A DNA stretch of 64,000 nucleotides from Rhodanobacter glycinis (GCF_900114325.1 NZ_FOSR01000016.1:1-64000); one strand, 5' to 3'; positions 35,208-44,599 are shown, counted from the stretch's first letter. Notes: generated by a model not told the origin, from the letters alone. Made by a program: numbers and translations.

Positions 35208-37409
35208 ATGCGGCGGTGGCTGACAGGGGTGGCCGCATTGGCCGTGGTCGCCGCCGTCGTCCTGGCGGTGGCGACCTGGCGTGCGCTGCCGCCCCTGCCG
35301 GCGGCGCTGGTCTCGGCGTCGTCGTCATCCGTGCCGCTGCATGTCGTGGCGGCCGACGGCACGCCGCTCAACCGCAGTTATCGCGGCCGCTTCAACCATG
35401 TGGATGCGCTGCCGGCGTGGCGCATTCCGGCGCTGCTGCGTACCGCCTTCGTGGCCTCCGAAGACCAGCGCTACTGGCAGCACGGCGGCGTCGACTGGCG
35501 TGCGCGTTTCGCGGCGCTGTGGGGCAATTTGCGCGCGGGGCAGGTGCAGCGCGGCGCCAGCACCATCGGCGAGCAGGTGGCGCGCATCCTGCAACCGCGT
35601 CCGCATACGTATTGGAGCCACTGGGTCGCCGGTATCGAGGCGGGCCGCCTGTTGCGCCGCTTCGGCCATGCGCAGGTGCTGGATTTCTACCTCAACCAGG
35701 TGCCGTACGGCGCGCGCCGGCGCGGCGTGGCGCAGGCGGCGCATTACTATTTCGGGCGTGATCCGGATGCGCTTGATCCGGCCGAGCAACTGTCGTTGGC
35801 GGTGCTGGTGCGCTCGCCCAGCCGCTACGATCCGCGGCGGCATCCGCAGGCTTTGCGCCAGGCCGTGGATCAACTGGCCGGGCGCATGCGCGCAAGCGGA
35901 GCGATTGATGCAACGCAGGCCGAGGCGATTCGACGCGCGCCGATCCAGCCCGGCCAACAGGCGCTGGCGGTCGAAGCCGGCCCGTTCGTCTTGCATGCCG
36001 CCGAACGCGCCCGTGCGCTGGGCCTCACTGGCCCGGTGCTGAAGACCACGCTCGACCCCGACCTGCAGCGTTTCGTCCAGCAGGTACTGGGTCAGCGCGT
36101 GCGCACCCTGGCCACGCGCGGCGTGCGCAACGCCGCGGCGCTGGTGGTCGACAACGCCACCGGCGCGGTGCTGGCCTGGGTGGTGGCACCGCAGGATGGC
36201 CCGTTCGCGATCGACGCCGTGCTGGCGCCGCGCCAACCGGGCTCCACCTTGAAGCCGTTTGTCTATGGCCTGGCGATGGCACGCCTGGGCTGGCAACCGG
36301 ACACGGTGATTGAGGACACCCCGCTGGCCGAGAACGTGCGCGAAGGCCTGCATCGTTATCGTAACTACAGCGGCCGCTACTACGGCAAGGTCAGCCTGCG
36401 TTACGCGCTGGCCAACTCGCTCAACATCCCCGCGGTGAAGACGGCGCAGGCGGTGGGCGTGCCGGCGATCCTGGATCTGCTGCACCGGCTCGGCTTCGGC
36501 ACCTTCGAGCAGACGGCCGATTTCTACGGCCCGGCGATCGTGCTGGGCGATGGCGGCGTGCGTCTGTTCGACCTGGTGCAGGGCTACGCCAGCCTGGCCC
36601 GGCACGGCCGCTACCTGCCGTTGCACGTGCTGGCGGATACCCCGCAGCCCGACCCGGTGCCGGTGTTGCCGGCGCCGGTCACCTCGCTGCTGGCCAGCAT
36701 TTTGTCCGACCCGAACGCGCGCAGTGCGGAATTCGGTGCCGACAGCGTGCTCGACCTGCCGATGCCCACGGCGGTGAAAACCGGCACCTCCAGCGACTAC
36801 CGCGACATCTGGACCATGGGCTTCGATGATCGTTACACCGTCGGCGTGTGGATGGGCCGGCTGGATGGCGGTTCCACCGATGGCCTGACCGGCTCCAGCG
36901 GCCCGGCGCCGGTGTTGCGGCAGATCTTCGCGCGCCTGCGCACCGCCGCGCCGTATGCCGGCCTGTGGCACAGCCCGGCGTTGCAGCCGGTGCACACCTG
37001 CGAGTGGATCGGGCCACCGCCGTGCGTGCAGCGCGACGACTGGCATCTGGGCGACGTGCACGCGCCCGTGTCCGCGCCATCGACCACGACGCGTCGCGTG
37101 GCCATCGCCCGTCCGCTGCCCGGCGAAATGCTGGCCATCGATCCGCGCCTGCCGGCGGCCACCCAGCGCTACCGTTTCTCCCTCGACACGGCCGGACAGG
37201 CGATCAAGCGCGTCGTCTGGCAACTGGACGGCAAGCCGCTCGCCACCACCACGGAGGCCGCCACTTCATGGCAGATCGTGCCCGGCCCGCACACGCTCAG
37301 CGTCCGGGTCTGGCTCGATGGCGGGAATCCCGGCCACGCGCTGGAACTCGGCCCGGTCGCGTTCAGCGTGCTGGGGCAGGCGCCGCCGCATGAGGGGAGT
37401 CCCGAATAA
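35208..37409 (+). CDS. pbpC: Penicillin-binding protein 1C, 733 aa
   Basis: Bifunctional peptidoglycan synthase. An N-terminal membrane anchor (residues 5-25) is followed by a GT51 glycosyltransferase with ASEDQRYWQHGGVDW and RGASTIGEQVAR. The transpeptidase domain has PGSTLKPFVYG (catalytic Ser in SxxK), a SLN motif in ANSLNIPAVK, and the KTGTS box. A C-terminal PBP1C beta domain (about residues 630-725) completes it. The gene begins four bases after the macroglobulin stop codon and is certainly in the same operon. Confidence 0.95.
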   Translation: MRRWLTGVAALAVVAAVVLAVATWRALPPLPAALVSASSSSVPLHVVAADGTPLNRSYRGRFNHVDALPAWRIPALLRTAFVASEDQRYWQHGGVDWRARFAALWGNLRAGQVQRGASTIGEQVARILQPRPHTYWSHWVAGIEAGRLLRRFGHAQVLDFYLNQVPYGARRRGVAQAAHYYFGRDPDALDPAEQLSLAVLVRSPSRYDPRRHPQALRQAVDQLAGRMRASGAIDATQAEAIRRAPIQPGQQALAVEAGPFVLHAAERARALGLTGPVLKTTLDPDLQRFVQQVLGQRVRTLATRGVRNAAALVVDNATGAVLAWVVAPQDGPFAIDAVLAPRQPGSTLKPFVYGLAMARLGWQPDTVIEDTPLAENVREGLHRYRNYSGRYYGKVSLRYALANSLNIPAVKTAQAVGVPAILDLLHRLGFGTFEQTADFYGPAIVLGDGGVRLFDLVQGYASLARHGRYLPLHVLADTPQPDPVPVLPAPVTSLLASILSDPNARSAEFGADSVLDLPMPTAVKTGTSSDYRDIWTMGFDDRYTVGVWMGRLDGGSTDGLTGSSGPAPVLRQIFARLRTAAPYAGLWHSPALQPVHTCEWIGPPPCVQRDDWHLGDVHAPVSAPSTTTRRVAIARPLPGEMLAIDPRLPAATQRYRFSLDTAGQAIKRVVWQLDGKPLATTTEAATSWQIVPGPHTLSVRVWLDGGNPGHALELGPVAFSVLGQAPPHEGSPE

Positions 37410-37419
37410 CGCGTTTTTG

Positions 37420-37490
37420 TAGGAGCGCACCCTGTGCGCGATGCCTTTCGTCACGTTATGAGAAAGCATCGCGCACAGGGTGCGCTCCTA
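37420..37490. repeat. REPIN, family A, copy 2
   Basis: The same 25-bp arms as the 6811-6883 element (TAGGAGCGCACCCTGTGCGC plus GATGC) in inverted orientation around a 21-nt spacer. It follows pbpC directly and precedes xthA. Confidence 0.9.
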
Positions 37491-37596
37491 CCGGCGGCTT
37501 CGACAGGGTTTTTGAGGTTGCCATTCGAGGCGCCCCACCGCCGCTCGTCCGCCCTGTGCTGCGGACCTGTCACGCCGCATCCCCTACAATGACGCG

Positions 37597-38364
37597 ATGA
37601 AAATCGCTTCCTGGAACGTGAATTCGCTGAACGTGCGCCTGCCGCACCTGCTGCAATGGCTGGCCGATGCCCAGCCGGACGTGGTGGCGCTGCAGGAAAC
37701 CAAGCTGGAGGACGCGAAGTTTCCCGCGGACGCACTGGCCGCGGCTGGCTATCGCAGCGTGTACTCGGGGCAGAAGACCTACAACGGCGTGGCGATCCTG
37801 GCGCGCGACGAACTGCGCGACGTGGTCACCGACATTCCCGGGCTGGACGATCCGCAGCGGCGCATCCTCGCCGCCACCGTCGGCGATGTGCGCGTGGTCG
37901 ATCTCTACGTGGTCAACGGCAAGGCCGTGGGCGACGAGAAATACGCCTACAAGCTGCACTGGCTGGAACGCGTGCACGCGTTCCTCGAAGGCGAGCTGGC
38001 GCGCCATCCGAAACTGGTGGTGCTGGGCGATTTCAACATCGCGCCGGACGACCGCGACGTGCACGATCCGGTGGCCTGGGGCGAGGACATCCTGTGCTCG
38101 CCGCCCGAACGCGCGGCGTTGAAGGCGATCACCGACCTCGGCCTTGCCGACAGCTTCCGCCTGTTCGAATCCGCCGGCGAGCACTACAGCTGGTGGGACT
38201 ATCGACAAGCCGCGTTCCGGCGCAACATGGGCCTGCGCATCGACCTGATCCTGATCAGCGAGGCACTGAAAGCCGCGGCCGCGGCGGCCGCCATCGACCG
38301 TACGCCGCGTGGCTGGGAACGGCCCTCCGACCACACGCCGGTAACGCTGGACCTGGACCTGTGA
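37597..38364 (+). CDS. xthA: Exodeoxyribonuclease III, 255 aa
   Basis: Acts as AP endonuclease and 3'-5' exonuclease in base-excision repair. The exonuclease III/endonuclease-reverse-transcriptase fold is clear: KIASWNVNSLNVRLPHLLQW, VVALQETKLED (metal-binding Glu), VLGDFNIAPDDRDV (Asp and Asn), and the C-terminal SDHTPV (catalytic His pair region). The length is the norm for Xth enzymes. Its stop overlaps the next start in TGATG. Confidence 0.95.
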   Translation: MKIASWNVNSLNVRLPHLLQWLADAQPDVVALQETKLEDAKFPADALAAAGYRSVYSGQKTYNGVAILARDELRDVVTDIPGLDDPQRRILAATVGDVRVVDLYVVNGKAVGDEKYAYKLHWLERVHAFLEGELARHPKLVVLGDFNIAPDDRDVHDPVAWGEDILCSPPERAALKAITDLGLADSFRLFESAGEHYSWWDYRQAAFRRNMGLRIDLILISEALKAAAAAAAIDRTPRGWERPSDHTPVTLDLDL

Positions 38365-39044
38365 TGAGTACGAAAACCGATTGGCCCAGCTCGCTGGACG
38401 ACAACGAACTGGACGAACTGGACCGCTACCTGCGCGCGCATGCGCAGGAAGGCGACGGTCGCCTGCTGCTCGACGGCGTGCACGGCATGCTCAGCGCGCT
38501 GGCTGTCGGCCCGCTGCAGGTATTGCCCGAGGAGTGGCTGCCCGAAGTGCTGCACGAGCCGTTCACCAGCGAGGCCGAAGGCAACCGCGTGCTGGCGCTG
38601 CTGGCCAAGCTCAACGACTCGATCAGCGCCGAAATAGACGTGGATGCCTACGAGCCGATCCTCGGCGAGGTGGAAGCCGAACCGATGCCGGTGCTGTCCG
38701 CCGCGGGCTGGTGCGAAGGCTTCAGCCGCGGCATCGATCTGCGTGCCGGCCTGTGGGAAAAACGCCTGGCCGACGACCCGTCACTGATGGAATTGCTCGG
38801 CCCGGTGATGGCGCTGGCCGTGGACGAAGGCGTGCTCAGCGCCGACGCCACCTTCGACAAGCTCGGCGACGAGGAATACGACGAGTGCCTGTCGCGACTC
38901 CCGGCCGTGCTGGTCGCGGTAAGCCACTACTGGTACGAACACCCCGCCACCGAAGAAGAACTCGAAGCGCTGGTGACGGAGCCCGCCAGCGAGGACGATG
39001 CGCAACATCCGCCGCGGCAGCGCAGTGGGCATTGGGTGCATTGA
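38364..39044 (+). CDS. UPF0149 (YgfB/YecA-like) family protein, 226 aa
   Basis: An acidic, mostly helical protein of the UPF0149 family. The N-terminal part reads LDDNELDELDRYLRAHAQEG then LLLDGVHGMLSALAVGPLQV; a second conserved block is WCEGFSRGIDLR. The C-terminal SEC-C metal motif of YecA is not present. Function is unknown in most species; YgfB of Pseudomonas modulates gene expression. It is translationally coupled to xthA through a TGATG overlap. Confidence 0.85.
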   Translation: MSTKTDWPSSLDDNELDELDRYLRAHAQEGDGRLLLDGVHGMLSALAVGPLQVLPEEWLPEVLHEPFTSEAEGNRVLALLAKLNDSISAEIDVDAYEPILGEVEAEPMPVLSAAGWCEGFSRGIDLRAGLWEKRLADDPSLMELLGPVMALAVDEGVLSADATFDKLGDEEYDECLSRLPAVLVAVSHYWYEHPATEEELEALVTEPASEDDAQHPPRQRSGHWVH

Positions 39045-39069
39045 GGCAGCGCGCGCAGTGACGCTTTGG

Positions 39070-39140
39070 TAGGAGCCCGTTCACGGGCGATGCTTTTCCG
39101 AGCTCCGCGTTCCGCAGAAAGGCATCGCCCGCGAGCGGGC
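39070..39140. repeat. REPIN, family B, copy 2
   Basis: The left arm TAGGAGCCCGTTCACGGGCG plus ATGC and the right arm GCATCGCCCGCGAGCGGGC are inverted around a 28-nt spacer. It lies between the convergent UPF0149 and methionine aminopeptidase genes. Confidence 0.88.
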
Positions 39141-39172
39141 GCCGGCCGGTCGTTTCGACGCCGGCGCTGATC

Positions 39173-39940
39173 TCAGGTCCCATCGCCGCGCAAGGTCAGC
39201 ACCTCGACGCCATCGCGGGTCACTGCCACGGTGTGCTCGAATTGCGCGGACAACTTCCGGTCCCGGGTGACGACCGTCCATCCATCCGGCTCCGTCGAAA
39301 CCATGCGGGTACCCTGATTGAGCATCGGCTCGATGGTGAACACCATTCCTTCTCGCAATTTCAGGCCGGCGCCCGGCCGGCCGTAATGGAGCACCTGGGG
39401 GTCCTCGTGCATCTCCCGGCCGATGCCATGTCCGCAATATTCCCGCACGACGGAATAGCCATTCTTCTTGGCGTGCCGCTCGATCGCGAAACCGATGTCG
39501 CCCAGGTGCGCACCGGGGCGAACCTGCTTTATCCCCTGCCACATCGCCTCTTGCGTCACCCGCACCAACCGTCGCGCAGCCGGTGGCACGTGGCCCACGA
39601 GATAAGTCTTGCTCGAATCCGCAATGAAGCCGTGCTTTTCCAGCGTGATGTCGAGATTGATGATGTCGCCATCACGGATGATCTCGTCCGGATCGGGCAC
39701 GCCATGGCACACGACATGGTTGATCGAGCAGTTCAGGACATACTTGAAACCGTACTGCCCCTTGCTCGCCGGCCGCGCGGCAAGATCCACCGTGATGAAT
39801 CGCTCGACCAGGTCGTTGACCTGCATTGTCGACAGCCCGGCAAGCGCCTGCGTGTCCAGCATCTCGAAAACCGATGCGAGCAGCTTGCCCGATGTCCGCA
39901 TGAGCGCAAGCTCATCGGGGCTCTTGACCACGTCAGGCAA
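39173..39940 (-). CDS. map: Type I methionine aminopeptidase, 255 aa
   Basis: Removes N-terminal methionine from nascent proteins. The metal ligands can be read as Asp in IINLDITL, Asp in FIADSSKTY, His in YCGHGIGREMHEDP, Glu in MVFTIEPM and Glu in QFEHTVAV. The substrate-binding His is in VVCHGVPD. All are intact, so the enzyme should be active. It overlaps the upstream ParD-like gene by eight bases. A methionine aminopeptidase in a small operon with an antitoxin-like gene is unlikely to be the genome's main housekeeping copy. Confidence 0.93.
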   Translation of the reverse strand: MPDVVKSPDELALMRTSGKLLASVFEMLDTQALAGLSTMQVNDLVERFITVDLAARPASKGQYGFKYVLNCSINHVVCHGVPDPDEIIRDGDIINLDITLEKHGFIADSSKTYLVGHVPPAARRLVRVTQEAMWQGIKQVRPGAHLGDIGFAIERHAKKNGYSVVREYCGHGIGREMHEDPQVLHYGRPGAGLKLREGMVFTIEPMLNQGTRMVSTEPDGWTVVTRDRKLSAQFEHTVAVTRDGVEVLTLRGDGT

Positions 39941-40139
39941 CCGCTCTGCCAGCCATCTTCATTTGCGCACTCTCGAGTTGCATCTTCACGATGTCGTTGA
40001 AGGACAGGGTGGGATTCGCCTCGGCAAGCATCCCGACCTTCATCCAGAACTCGGCCTGGGCATTGATCGAGCGGCACATGACCGTACTGGCCCGGCGAGC
40101 GTCTTCGTGAAGCTCGTCTTCGATTTTTACGATGCCCAT
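39933..40139 (-). CDS. ParD-like antitoxin-family protein, 68 aa
   Basis: A short protein resembling the ParD-like family. It opens with a strand VKIEDELHEDARRAS, as in ribbon-helix-helix proteins, followed by the family block RSINAQAEFWMKVGMLAEANP and a terminal helix. Such proteins are commonly found next to type I methionine aminopeptidase genes. The ATG at 40139 is preferred: a longer start at 40175 falls inside the palindrome at 40161-40192, which is more likely the operator. No strong ribosome-binding site is seen. Its stop overlaps the map gene. Confidence 0.82.
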   Translation of the reverse strand: MGIVKIEDELHEDARRASTVMCRSINAQAEFWMKVGMLAEANPTLSFNDIVKMQLESAQMKMAGRAVA

Positions 40140-40160
40140 CGAGTGCTCGGCAGAAAGTTG

Positions 40161-40192
40161 GAATATACGAATCATATATGTTTCGTATATTC
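40161..40192. promoter_or_regulatory. Perfect 11-bp inverted repeat: candidate ParD-like operator
   Basis: GAATATACGAA at 40161-40171 and its exact complement TTCGTATATTC at 40182-40192 flank a 10-bp AT-rich spacer. The site lies just upstream of the ParD-like start, in a strongly AT-rich patch. A ribbon-helix-helix protein binding here would repress its own operon. Confidence 0.7.
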
Positions 40193-40372
40193 ATGTTCAA
40201 TGGGGATGATCCAAGAATTTCCGGCTTGATGGTCATGGGATTTGGACTCGGACGCCTCTCTGCTTGCACCCCACTAACACTCCCCACGCAACAATCCGTT
40301 CGCATAACGGGGCTTGGACAATCCCTCGCGCGGGATCATCTTGGCGGCATCCATTTCCCACGGGAGACTGTC

Positions 40373-41206
40373 ATGAGTGAGCGTCGCATTCTTCGCCGCA
40401 TCCGCGGCACCGATACTGCCGATGGGGCGGGGGTCAAGCTCAAGCGCATCATCGGGCAGCCGGGGTTGGACATGCTCGATCCGTTCCTGTTGCTGGACGA
40501 GTTTCGTTCGGACAGTGCGGACGATTACATCGCCGGCTTCCCGGAGCATCCGCATCGCGGCTTCGAGACGGTGACGTACATGCTGGCCGGGCACATGCAG
40601 CATGGCGACAACAAGGGCAACCGCGGGGATCTGGTGCCAGGCAGCGTGCAGTGGATGACGGCCGGTCGCGGCATCCTGCATTCGGAGATGCCGCAGCAGG
40701 AAAACGGCCTGATGTGGGGTTTCCAGTTGTGGGTGAACCTGCCGGCGGCGGACAAGCTGACCGATCCACGCTACCAGGACATCGGCCCCGAACGCATCCC
40801 GAGCGTGCAGCCGGCTGAAGGCGTCACGGTGAAGGTGATCGCCGGCGAGCTGGCCGGCGTCACCGGTCCGGTGGCTGGCATCACGACGGCGCCGGTGTAT
40901 CTGGATATCGCGCTGGAACCCGGTGCGCAGGTGACGATTCCGTTGCCGGAAGGTCATCATGGTTTTGCCTATGTGTTCGATGGTGCGGATGCGCAGGTGG
41001 CCGGTCAGATCCTGCGACGCAGCGAGCTGGCGGTGCTGTCCGAGGGCGACAGCCTGGTCGTGGGCGGCAACGAGGCGCCGGCGCGGGTATTGCTGGTTGC
41101 CGGCCGGCCGCTGGCCGAACCGGTGGCGCGTTACGGCCCGTTCGTGATGAACACGACCGAGCAGATCCACGAGGCGATTGCCGACTTCCGCGCCGGCCGT
41201 TTCTGA
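40373..41206 (+). CDS. Pirin family protein, 277 aa
   Basis: A bicupin of the pirin family. The N-terminal metal site is visible as HPHRGFETVTYMLAGHMQHGD (first 20 residues of which hold His-x-His and a further His) and GRGILHSEMP. The C-terminal cupin contains EGHHGFAYVFDG. Bacterial pirins act as quercetin dioxygenases or regulators of metabolic enzymes; which applies here is not visible. GGGAGA precedes the ATG at 40373. Confidence 0.9.
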   Translation: MSERRILRRIRGTDTADGAGVKLKRIIGQPGLDMLDPFLLLDEFRSDSADDYIAGFPEHPHRGFETVTYMLAGHMQHGDNKGNRGDLVPGSVQWMTAGRGILHSEMPQQENGLMWGFQLWVNLPAADKLTDPRYQDIGPERIPSVQPAEGVTVKVIAGELAGVTGPVAGITTAPVYLDIALEPGAQVTIPLPEGHHGFAYVFDGADAQVAGQILRRSELAVLSEGDSLVVGGNEAPARVLLVAGRPLAEPVARYGPFVMNTTEQIHEAIADFRAGRF

Positions 41207-41360
41207 TATATCGCAGGTGCTGGCTATTCCGATCACCGTCACGGCGTGACCGGGTTCGGCATGGGGCGCCGATGCCGAACTCGCCGGTGGACCGGTTGAA
41301 GCCCGGCACCATCCGCGGACGCCGGAAACGCGACACGCCGAAGCGACGCATCGGCCTCGG

Positions 41361-44300
41361 TCAGGCGACCCGAATCGTGCCGCGGATGCAGTTGCGGCCC
41401 GAGCGCTTGGCTTCGTACTGGGCCTCGTCGGCGTCGTGCAACAGCGTTTCGCGATCTTCTTCCGTGGACAGGTGCCGGCTGGCAATGCCGGCACTGATGG
41501 TGATCTGGCGGGTGGCTTTTCCCGCCGACGTCACCGCCAGCCGGGCCACTTCCGCGCGCATCCGCTCGGCGATCACGCGGGCTTCCGGCAGGTCGCAGTG
41601 GCGCAGCAGGCAGGCGAATTCCTCGCCGCCGTAACGGGCGACCAGGGCATCGGCGGGCACGTGCTTGCGGATGGCCTCGGCGACTTCGCGCAAGGCATGG
41701 TCGCCGGCCAGGTGGCCGAAGTCGTCATTGAATGCCTTGAAGTGATCCACGTCGATGAAGATCAGCGAGGCGAGCGTGCCGCGATCTTCGCGTTGCAGCG
41801 ATTCCATCAGCCAGCGGCGGTTGGATACGCCGGTGAGGGCATCGTGGTGGGACAGTTCAAGCAGCCGGCGGTTGGCGTTGTTCAACTCGGCAGTGTGCTC
41901 GGCGATGCGCTGTTCCAGTGCGCGTTGCTGTCGGCGCAAGGCATGCGTGCGCCAACGCAGCAGGACGGCGACGAGCAGGCCCGCGACCGCGACGAACAGC
42001 AACCACGCCCACCAGCGCTGCCACCAGTGCGGCGACACCACGATGGGCAGCAGGATCGGCCTGCTGAGATTGCCTGCATAGTCGCGTGCCTCGATGTGCA
42101 GCACGTAGTCGCCGGGTGGCAAGGCGCCGATCTCGCGAAAGTTGTCCTGCGTCCACGCGCCGGGCGTGCTGCTGAAGCCCTGCAGCCAGGTGCGGAAGCG
42201 CGATGCGTCCTCGTGTCGCCAGGACAGCAGCGCGAAATCGACGCGCAATTCGTGGTGGCCGGACGGAACGCGCACGCGATCGTCGTTCACGGGCTTGCCG
42301 TCCATGCGCACCTGGATCAGCTTCAGCGGTTTGGCCTCGTGGTCCGGCTTGAGCGCCCCCGGGTCGTGGACCATCAGGCCGCCCAGCGTGCCGGTCCAGT
42401 AGCGGCCATGCGTATCGACGAACTGCGCGTTGGCGTTGCATTCGTTGTTGACCATGCCGTCGCGCACCGTGAACACCTGCGAGCGATAGCCACCGGCGTG
42501 CGGCGTGAGCATCTGCACGCCGGAGTCGGTGCAGATGTAGATGCGGCCGTCGGCATCGGCCAGCGCATCGTCGGCGGTTGCATCGGGTGGTGCGGGCAGG
42601 TTGGCCGGCAAGGTGTGCGGCTGCAGCGGATCGCTGGCATCGACGCGGATGATGCCGTGCGCGCGGCTGCCGAGCCAGAGAATCGGTTTCCCCTGCGCAT
42701 CGGGAATCAGCCGCATGCCGAGCAGGTCGGTGCCCGGCAGGCCAATGTCGCGTCCCAGCAGCATCCATTGCGTGCCGTCGAAACGGGCCAGTCCCTGGTT
42801 GCTGGTGGCCCATAGCCAGGCATGTCCGTCGGGCGTGGTTTGCGCCAGCAGCTTCACCACCTCCCAGCGGCCGTGGGCGGACTTCGGACGGAAAGCCGTC
42901 CATACGCCCTCGCGCAGGCGGTAGATGCCGGATGCATCGGTGGCGAACCATTGCTCGGTCTGCCCGCCGATGCGCCGGCTGAGCATGGCGTTCACGCTCT
43001 GCCCCGGCGGGTGTGGCCACGGCGTGGCGACCGGCTTGAAGTGCAGCGTATCATCCACGCGCCACAGGTGGCCGGCGCCGGTTCCCAGCCACACGGTCGG
43101 CTGGCCTTGCCAGTCGTCGGCGTGCGCGATCATGTTGACGACGGAGTCGCCGCCCACCTTGCGGAAATAACGCCAGCGGCCGCGTGTGTACAAACCCAGG
43201 CCGTCGCCATCCGAACCCGCCCACAGGCGCTCGTTGCCATCGTGGTCATGGTCGACCAGCACGCCGAGCACGCCTGTCTGGTTCGCACCCAGCAGGGACA
43301 CGGCTTTCCACGCATGCGTGCCCACGATGACCCGCGCCACGCCATCCTCGGTGGCCAGCCACAGCACGCAGGTGCCGTTGGGACTGCGCCACAGGCTGAG
43401 GCCGCGAATGGCGTTCGAGAGCAAGCCGTAGCGTCGGTCGAACACGCGCACGCGGTCGTGGTAGATGCGCACCAGCCCGTTGCGCGAAGAGGCCCAGATC
43501 GCCTGGCCGCCGTCCGGCGTGGGCGTGGCGACCATGTTGTACAGCACGTCGGTCGGCAGATCGCCGGTGGCCACGCTCCAGTGATGCAGGCCGTGGTCGT
43601 CCAGCCGCCACAATCCGGAATTGAACACGGAAATCCACAGCGCTTCGTGGCCCTCGTTGCGCGTGGCCAGCAGGTATTCCAGGCCGTTGCCGGCGTCGAA
43701 GCCGGGAGCCCGGAAGCGCTGCCAGTGGCCGCCTGGTACGCGATACCACAGGCCGCCGCTACCGGCGACCCAGAGGCGTTCCTGTCCGAACAGCGTGTGG
43801 GTCTGCGCCAGTGCCAGCGTGTAGCCGTGCGGCAACTGGGCGTTGCCCGGGTCCGCCTGCCAGCGACCGTGGTCGCGATAGAACAGGCCCTTGTCCGTGG
43901 TCACCGCCCACAAACGCTTGCCGGCCGGGGTGTCGGTCTCCACCAGCCGGCGCACGTTGTGGTCCGTCAGGCCGTCGGCGGTGCCCTCGACATGCCAGTG
44001 CTTGCCGTCGTAGCGCGCCAACCCGAACGTGCTGGCACAGGCCCACAGCGTGCCTTCGTGGTCGACGAACAATTGCTGGATGTAGCCGCGCAGGGCCGGG
44101 TTGTCGAGCGCGTGCCAGCGCAGGCCGTCGTACCACGCCAGTCCATGCGGGGTGCCGACCCAGACGAAACCTTGTCGGTCGGTACGCACCGTGACGGTGA
44201 CCGGCCCGGGCAGACCGTCGCGCGTGGTGAAGGTGGTGAACGAAGGCGCGCCGAGGTCGAACAGGTCGAGCGGCTGCGTGTCGTGCGTGGTGGTCGCGGG

Positions 44301-44384
44301 GTGTGCCGATAGCGGGCCGAGCACGCCGAATGCCATCAGCGCGACCCAGGCCAATCGAATCAGTCCCCCTGATCCATGTCCCAT
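41361..44384 (-). CDS. Periplasmic-sensing diguanylate cyclase with propeller domain, 1007 aa
   Basis: A signal segment (LAWVALMAFGVLGPLSA) leads to a long two-component-regulator beta-propeller (about residues 35-690) with repeats such as GFVWVGTPHGLAWYDG and LWAGSDGDGLGLYTRG. A Y_Y_Y domain follows, then one membrane span (WWAWLLFVAVAGLLVAVLL), a coiled coil and a C-terminal GGDEF domain with active-site RYGGEEF. The RxxD inhibitory site just before it is not conserved (PADALVAR), so product inhibition is unlikely. It should make cyclic di-GMP in response to a periplasmic signal. The ATG is taken at 44384. Confidence 0.9.
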   Translation of the reverse strand: MGHGSGGLIRLAWVALMAFGVLGPLSAHPATTTHDTQPLDLFDLGAPSFTTFTTRDGLPGPVTVTVRTDRQGFVWVGTPHGLAWYDGLRWHALDNPALRGYIQQLFVDHEGTLWACASTFGLARYDGKHWHVEGTADGLTDHNVRRLVETDTPAGKRLWAVTTDKGLFYRDHGRWQADPGNAQLPHGYTLALAQTHTLFGQERLWVAGSGGLWYRVPGGHWQRFRAPGFDAGNGLEYLLATRNEGHEALWISVFNSGLWRLDDHGLHHWSVATGDLPTDVLYNMVATPTPDGGQAIWASSRNGLVRIYHDRVRVFDRRYGLLSNAIRGLSLWRSPNGTCVLWLATEDGVARVIVGTHAWKAVSLLGANQTGVLGVLVDHDHDGNERLWAGSDGDGLGLYTRGRWRYFRKVGGDSVVNMIAHADDWQGQPTVWLGTGAGHLWRVDDTLHFKPVATPWPHPPGQSVNAMLSRRIGGQTEQWFATDASGIYRLREGVWTAFRPKSAHGRWEVVKLLAQTTPDGHAWLWATSNQGLARFDGTQWMLLGRDIGLPGTDLLGMRLIPDAQGKPILWLGSRAHGIIRVDASDPLQPHTLPANLPAPPDATADDALADADGRIYICTDSGVQMLTPHAGGYRSQVFTVRDGMVNNECNANAQFVDTHGRYWTGTLGGLMVHDPGALKPDHEAKPLKLIQVRMDGKPVNDDRVRVPSGHHELRVDFALLSWRHEDASRFRTWLQGFSSTPGAWTQDNFREIGALPPGDYVLHIEARDYAGNLSRPILLPIVVSPHWWQRWWAWLLFVAVAGLLVAVLLRWRTHALRRQQRALEQRIAEHTAELNNANRRLLELSHHDALTGVSNRRWLMESLQREDRGTLASLIFIDVDHFKAFNDDFGHLAGDHALREVAEAIRKHVPADALVARYGGEEFACLLRHCDLPEARVIAERMRAEVARLAVTSAGKATRQITISAGIASRHLSTEEDRETLLHDADEAQYEAKRSGRNCIRGTIRVA

Positions 44385-44599
44385 CGATTTTTTACCCAGG
44401 TACGCGCGGCTATGGTGAAGGTGTCCGTCGGGCGCTTTGTCGCAGAATATCAGAGGGGATTCATCACACAGGTGAAGCGCGCACGTGGTTGCGGCGGATC
44501 GGCGTGTCTGGCCGCCGGGCCGCCGCGCGTCATCGTCGCAGGCATACTGGGCTTTTCCCCGGGTCGTGCCGTCTTGCATGTGAACGAGGAAGCCATTCC

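Noticed and set aside
41207-41360. The 154-bp gap between the pirin and diguanylate cyclase genes
   Set aside because: Some short GC palindromes are present, but there is no T-run, repeat-family match or gene.
44303-44599. An upstream extension of the methyltransferase gene
   Set aside because: The extension is Arg-rich, lies over the diguanylate cyclase start region, and the family N-terminus fits the ATG at 44600.
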